Part shown: positions 61,963 to 64,000 of the stretch, in pieces
How the letters are laid out: every line of letters starts with the position of its first letter
Numbering within the stretch: position 1 is the stretch's first letter
NCBI GenBank assembly: GCA_025642065.1
Contig: JAODUP010000186.1
Span: 274,501-338,500, forward strand
DNA: 64,000 nucleotides
Direction of reading: 5' to 3'
Source: Paralvinella palmiformis
Lineage: Eukaryota; Annelida; Polychaeta; Terebellida; Alvinellidae
Program-made: the position numbers and the translations under genes
Notes under the pieces: generated by a model
What the model saw: only the letters and a program-made list of their open reading frames with translations
Told to the model about the DNA's origin: nothing
The model's database searches: none

Positions 61963-62964
61963 CGTATTACACTTCAGTCTACATTTATAAGCCGAACTCC
62001 CATAAAATCTCTTGACTTATGTTTGATCGGATACTACATACCAGAGCCAGGAAGTGGTATCAGTTTAGCCTGGATGATAGACACTATCTTCTGGATACGA
62101 ACTGGACGTGGAATGAGCTGAAATGTTGAAACATTCACAATGACTAGTAAGGGCGCTTTATTAACTATATATTATTATTAGATAGACTAACAGGAGAAAA
62201 TTATTATTACATCACAAATTAGTCATGATGATGAATTAAGTACTTACAATGTCCAATTTTTCTATTACTAATTTTGCATAATAAAGTGGTGGAATATAAA
62301 AAGATTTACTCAAAAAAAAAGTTAGCATTCCATCATACTAAATGCAGTAAGACTGAACAACCACTTACAAATATGTGCCCATGGTTACATATAATTAACA
62401 AAAACATGCATGCATATGCATGCACACACACACACACACACACACTCACTCACCATATCAGTGCTATCATCCAGAAAAATGTCCCTAAATGCAACACCCG
62501 ACTGACTTAGCTTAGGCGTGAGTGCACCTTTACCAAAATACTGATCTAATAAAAATAAATAAACATCATCATATTAAATTATGACATCTCACAAAACATG
62601 ATCATCATTAACAATGGAACATGATGCCGAGTTAATTAACCTGCGATAAATATGATAACAAACTGAGGTGTCTGACCTTGTTTACTCAGCTTGAAAAGAG
62701 TCGATTCTCGGAAACCTGCTGGCATGGCACCCAATGCGTGCAATACATCAGTGGCACTAGTCTGAGGCCATAAAAAGATATCAGTACTCGACAGATCATT
62801 GTTTGGTTAATCACAAAATATCATTACGTGAAGATATCATTAAAAGTTCACCATTCGATGGCTAACTGTCCATAGCTATTTTTATATTTATATCTGAGTA
62901 GATGATAATTTTAAAACTAACCTCCTTCACCGCACTTTTGATATCCTTCCACAGATCACGGGCA
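52156..62964 (-). CDS. NPHP1: nephrocystin-1, C-terminal 17 exons (5' end outside window)
   Basis: Exons in transcript order: 62964-62922, 62761-62677, 62545-62454, 62117-62042, 61329-61277, 60822-60748, 59704-59632, 59380-59343, 59092-59010, 58500-58424, 58037-58020, 56937-56838, 56218-56106, 55150-55077, 54949-54905, 52559-52443, 52317-52156. All have GT/AG sites with agreeing phases, giving about 440 residues. The product matches the nephrocystin homology region of animal NPHP1: LHALGAMPAGFR, KLIPLPGSG, VCLFDGQN, FIRTNSSEPNLGVLVEL, GELSCGW, TYDEFVNGGT, VLEQPDLMDVLRSCW. NPHP1 is a scaffold of the ciliary transition zone and cell junctions that binds other nephrocystins. Its coiled-coil and SH3 domain should lie right of the window. 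The C-terminus (ending VKAHGI) runs in line with vertebrate length. Introns carry SINEs, a LINE tail, a MITE and microsatellites. Confidence 0.93.
53140..53171. repeat. (CA)n microsatellite
   Basis: Pure CA repeat in an NPHP1 intron. Confidence 0.95.
53259..53575. mobile_element. mariner-like MITE, copy 2, in an NPHP1 intron
   Basis: Left end TATACAGCCAAACCATTGCC. The interior shares TTTATTTATTTATTTC.TGTCCTTTTATT and GTAGGTGA.GTAGCTGAGTGAC through ACGTTCGCTGA.CTGAAATTTAC with 29583-29887. The right terminus is less clear (AAATAATACTTTATA). Confidence 0.6.
54675..54716. repeat. (TA)n microsatellite
   Basis: TA units in an NPHP1 intron. Nearby (ACA)n at 54262-54290 and (TGAC)n at 54500-54519. 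Confidence 0.9.
55570..55760 (-). repeat. SINE family A copy in an NPHP1 intron
   Basis: The reverse complement has CTGTGGTCTAACTGGTAGCA (A box), CCTGAGTTCAAATCTCAG (B box, mutated), the full body and a CATCATCAGCATC tail. Full length. Confidence 0.87.
55985..56028. repeat. (ACTC)n microsatellite
   Basis: About six CACT units, 80 bp from the 56106-56218 NPHP1 exon. Confidence 0.8.
56398..56606 (+). pseudogene. CR1/L2-like LINE 3' end
   Basis: Starts in the last codons of ORF2 (AATCCATTCAAAACACACC, the KTHL block) and runs through a 3' UTR matching the 10300-10482 copy to AAATATACATTATTATT. Severely 5'-truncated. Confidence 0.8.
56949..57044. repeat. 19-bp tandem repeat, five copies
   Basis: Unit AATAGATGGTAAATCATAC, four near-perfect copies plus one diverged, starting 12 bp upstream (in transcript sense) of the 56937 NPHP1 acceptor, so it occupies the branch-point region. 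Confidence 0.9.
58020..58037 (-). CDS. NPHP1: 18-nt microexon of NPHP1
   Basis: CTGCCAAGACACCACCTT with acceptor GCCGCTCTAG and donor GTAAGT. Phase 1 in and out: G from the previous exon plus CT gives Ala, and the last T plus CG of the next exon gives Ser. It adds six residues, AAKTPP plus joining codons, in a variable linker between the VDVDPS segment and the KLRSL segment. The two neighbouring exons would also join in phase without it, so it may be optional. Confidence 0.65.
58889..58956. repeat. (GT)n microsatellite
   Basis: About 33 GT units, in the NPHP1 intron between the 59010 and 58500 exon ends. (ATAG)n at 59120-59142 is in the next intron. Confidence 0.95.
60859..61047 (-). repeat. 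SINE family A copy in an NPHP1 intron
   Basis: Reverse complement: GTCTAGTTGGTAGCACATTG (A box), CCTGAGTTTGAATCTCTG (B box), complete body and CATCATCATC tail. Confidence 0.87.
61624..61740. repeat. compound (TA)n/(GA)n microsatellite
   Basis: (TA)n-(GA)n repeated twice: about 61624-61690 and 61698-61741. Confidence 0.95.
61926..61961. repeat. (ATC)n microsatellite
   Basis: About 12 units. Its poly-Met reading on the minus strand is an artefact. Confidence 0.95.
62136..62182 (+). repeat. LINE 3'-tail fragment
   Basis: ACTAGTAAGGGCGCTTTATT followed by AACTATATATTATTATTA, the terminal 45 bp of the CR1/L2-like family seen at 9691-10482. Confidence 0.6.
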
Positions 62965-63506
62965 CTGTGGTAATAAAATGAAATAATTATAATAACAGAT
63001 TATCAACAAATTTATAGAATTATAGTCACTGGATGTTACAGTGTATGTTCTAAGTACCAGATGGGAAGAATGTCTTTAATCAAATGTATTAATTACAACC
63101 ACTGAAACGAACTTCAGTGGATTAAGATGACGCAAAATCTCTATAATAATGCACAGTTGTTTAATTACATAAAAGGTATGTCTAGGTTTGTTAATGTATA
63201 TACTTACTGAAGCAATTAATTTGAACAGTATCTACATTATAAAAAATAATTGTGAGTTTAAACAAAATTCTTCGAGTCAATCAAATATGTATACCTAGAT
63301 AAAAGGACTCGATAATGGGGAAACTTAATGAATAAACATAATTTATATTATTCTGGATTGTTCTTATTAGGAAGATATTCTTTGAGGTTTCACAAAAACT
63401 GCCTCAAAATAATCAAGCTCAAACAGTCATCCAAAACTATTACTATTTTGTAACTTATTTTTTTATTTAATTTTATTCACATTTATTTCCTTTAATCGCC
63501 ATCTCA
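62965..63506. other. NPHP1 intron, nothing else seen
   Basis: AT-rich with no exon recognised. The next upstream NPHP1 exon must lie beyond 64000 or be too short for me to identify. Confidence 0.4.
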
Positions 63507-63690
63507 GAGCGCCTGCATAGCCTAACTGGTAACATGGTTGACCACAGATTTATAGCACCTGCGTTCAAACCTTGGTCGGGCTTTGTCAGAAGGGTGTTTG
63601 ATCTTTCACTTCTTTTCTTCACCTTTGGGGGGTGCTTGGCCCATTTAGCCTACCTTGTGCACAAAAGCGGCCATAAAACTGAAACATGTA
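63507..63690 (+). repeat. SINE family A copy near the right edge
   Basis: GCCTGCATAGCCTAACTGGT (A box), CCTGCGTTCAAACCTTGG (B box, mutated), the body (AGAAGGGTGTTTGATC, GCTTGGCCCATTTAGCC) and end CGGCCATAAAACTGAAACA. Confidence 0.82.
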
Positions 63691-64000
63691 TTTAATTGCC
63701 ATCTCTAGCAAAATACGGGTACAGTAAAGGTTCGTTATAAATAACTAGGAAATGGTATCTTAACTTGTTAGCTGGTCTGGCCTAGCGTCCATTCATTCCC
63801 ATAGTAAAGGAACTGGGATATAATTACATTTATACAATGAAAACTTGCTTAAAGCAAAGTGATTTGTTTGGTCCCAGCAGAAATAAATCAATATAAATCA
63901 CGCTGGTTATAATGAAATACGATGTTTTAAATTTCAATGGTCAGTCAGTCCAATGACCGTTGTGATCATTGCAATTGTCAATCAACAAACAATATGACAC

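Noticed and set aside
61775..61963. poly-Met ORF
   Set aside because: (ATC)n microsatellite.

Overview
This window comes from an AT-rich, intron-bearing metazoan genome, most likely a lophotrochozoan and probably a mollusc. That placement is an inference. The animal genes have many short exons with canonical GT/AG boundaries, the astacin architecture is of the marine-invertebrate kind, and there is a dense mix of CR1/L2-like LINEs, Ty3/gypsy elements, tRNA-derived SINEs, MITEs and (TA)n/(CA)n/(GA)n microsatellites. Nothing prokaryotic is present. Most short open frames are microsatellite artefacts or pieces of dead transposons.

Three host genes are well supported, and all were read from spliced exons rather than long ORFs. 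(1) A 12-exon astacin-family zinc metalloprotease on the + strand (31227-38520): signal peptide, propeptide, catalytic domain, EGF, CUB and Thr-rich tail. All splice phases agree and it encodes 681 residues. (2) A related minus-strand locus head-to-head with it (25.4-26.65 kb), where only an EGF exon and a Thr-rich terminal exon can be found. (3) The 3' part of nephrocystin-1 (NPHP1) on the minus strand (52156-62964): 17 phase-consistent exons including an 18-nt microexon. The coiled-coil and SH3 part lies beyond the right edge. Two weaker host candidates are a terminal exon with a poly-Asp tail (1200-1508) and a two-exon start of a small secreted Cys-containing protein (minus, about 17841-18304), which sits inside a long inverted repeat.

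The rest is mobile DNA. 4.6-6.6 kb: LINE remains. 7-9 kb: a LINE tail and two SINEs. 9.45-10.89 kb: a TTAA-flanked MITE split by a CR1/L2-like LINE. 12.5-14 kb: a jockey/CR1-type LINE. 14.4-15.1 kb: a pogo/Tigger-like MITE inside (TA)n. 17.2-18.9 kb: a long inverted repeat. 19-20.1 kb: THAP/P-element-like remains. 22-22.8 kb: LINE. 22.9-24.9 kb: a MULE remnant. 27.9-28.3 kb: LINE pieces. 29.3-29.9 kb: SINE and MITE. 39.7-44.4 kb: a nearly complete gypsy element with about 140-bp LTRs. 44.6-45.7 kb: a second gypsy integrase. 46.4-51.3 kb: SINEs and a THAP fragment. At least four tRNA-derived SINE families occur, one of them with about ten copies.

Functionally the astacin gene would make a secreted, zymogen-activated extracellular protease with a mucin-like tail, and NPHP1 a ciliary transition-zone scaffold. 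Nothing suggests that they work together. I found no convincing new multi-gene system. The most unusual items are the secreted-peptide exons between inverted repeats, the head-to-head astacin-type pair that differs by a phase-1 CUB module, and the NPHP1 microexon.
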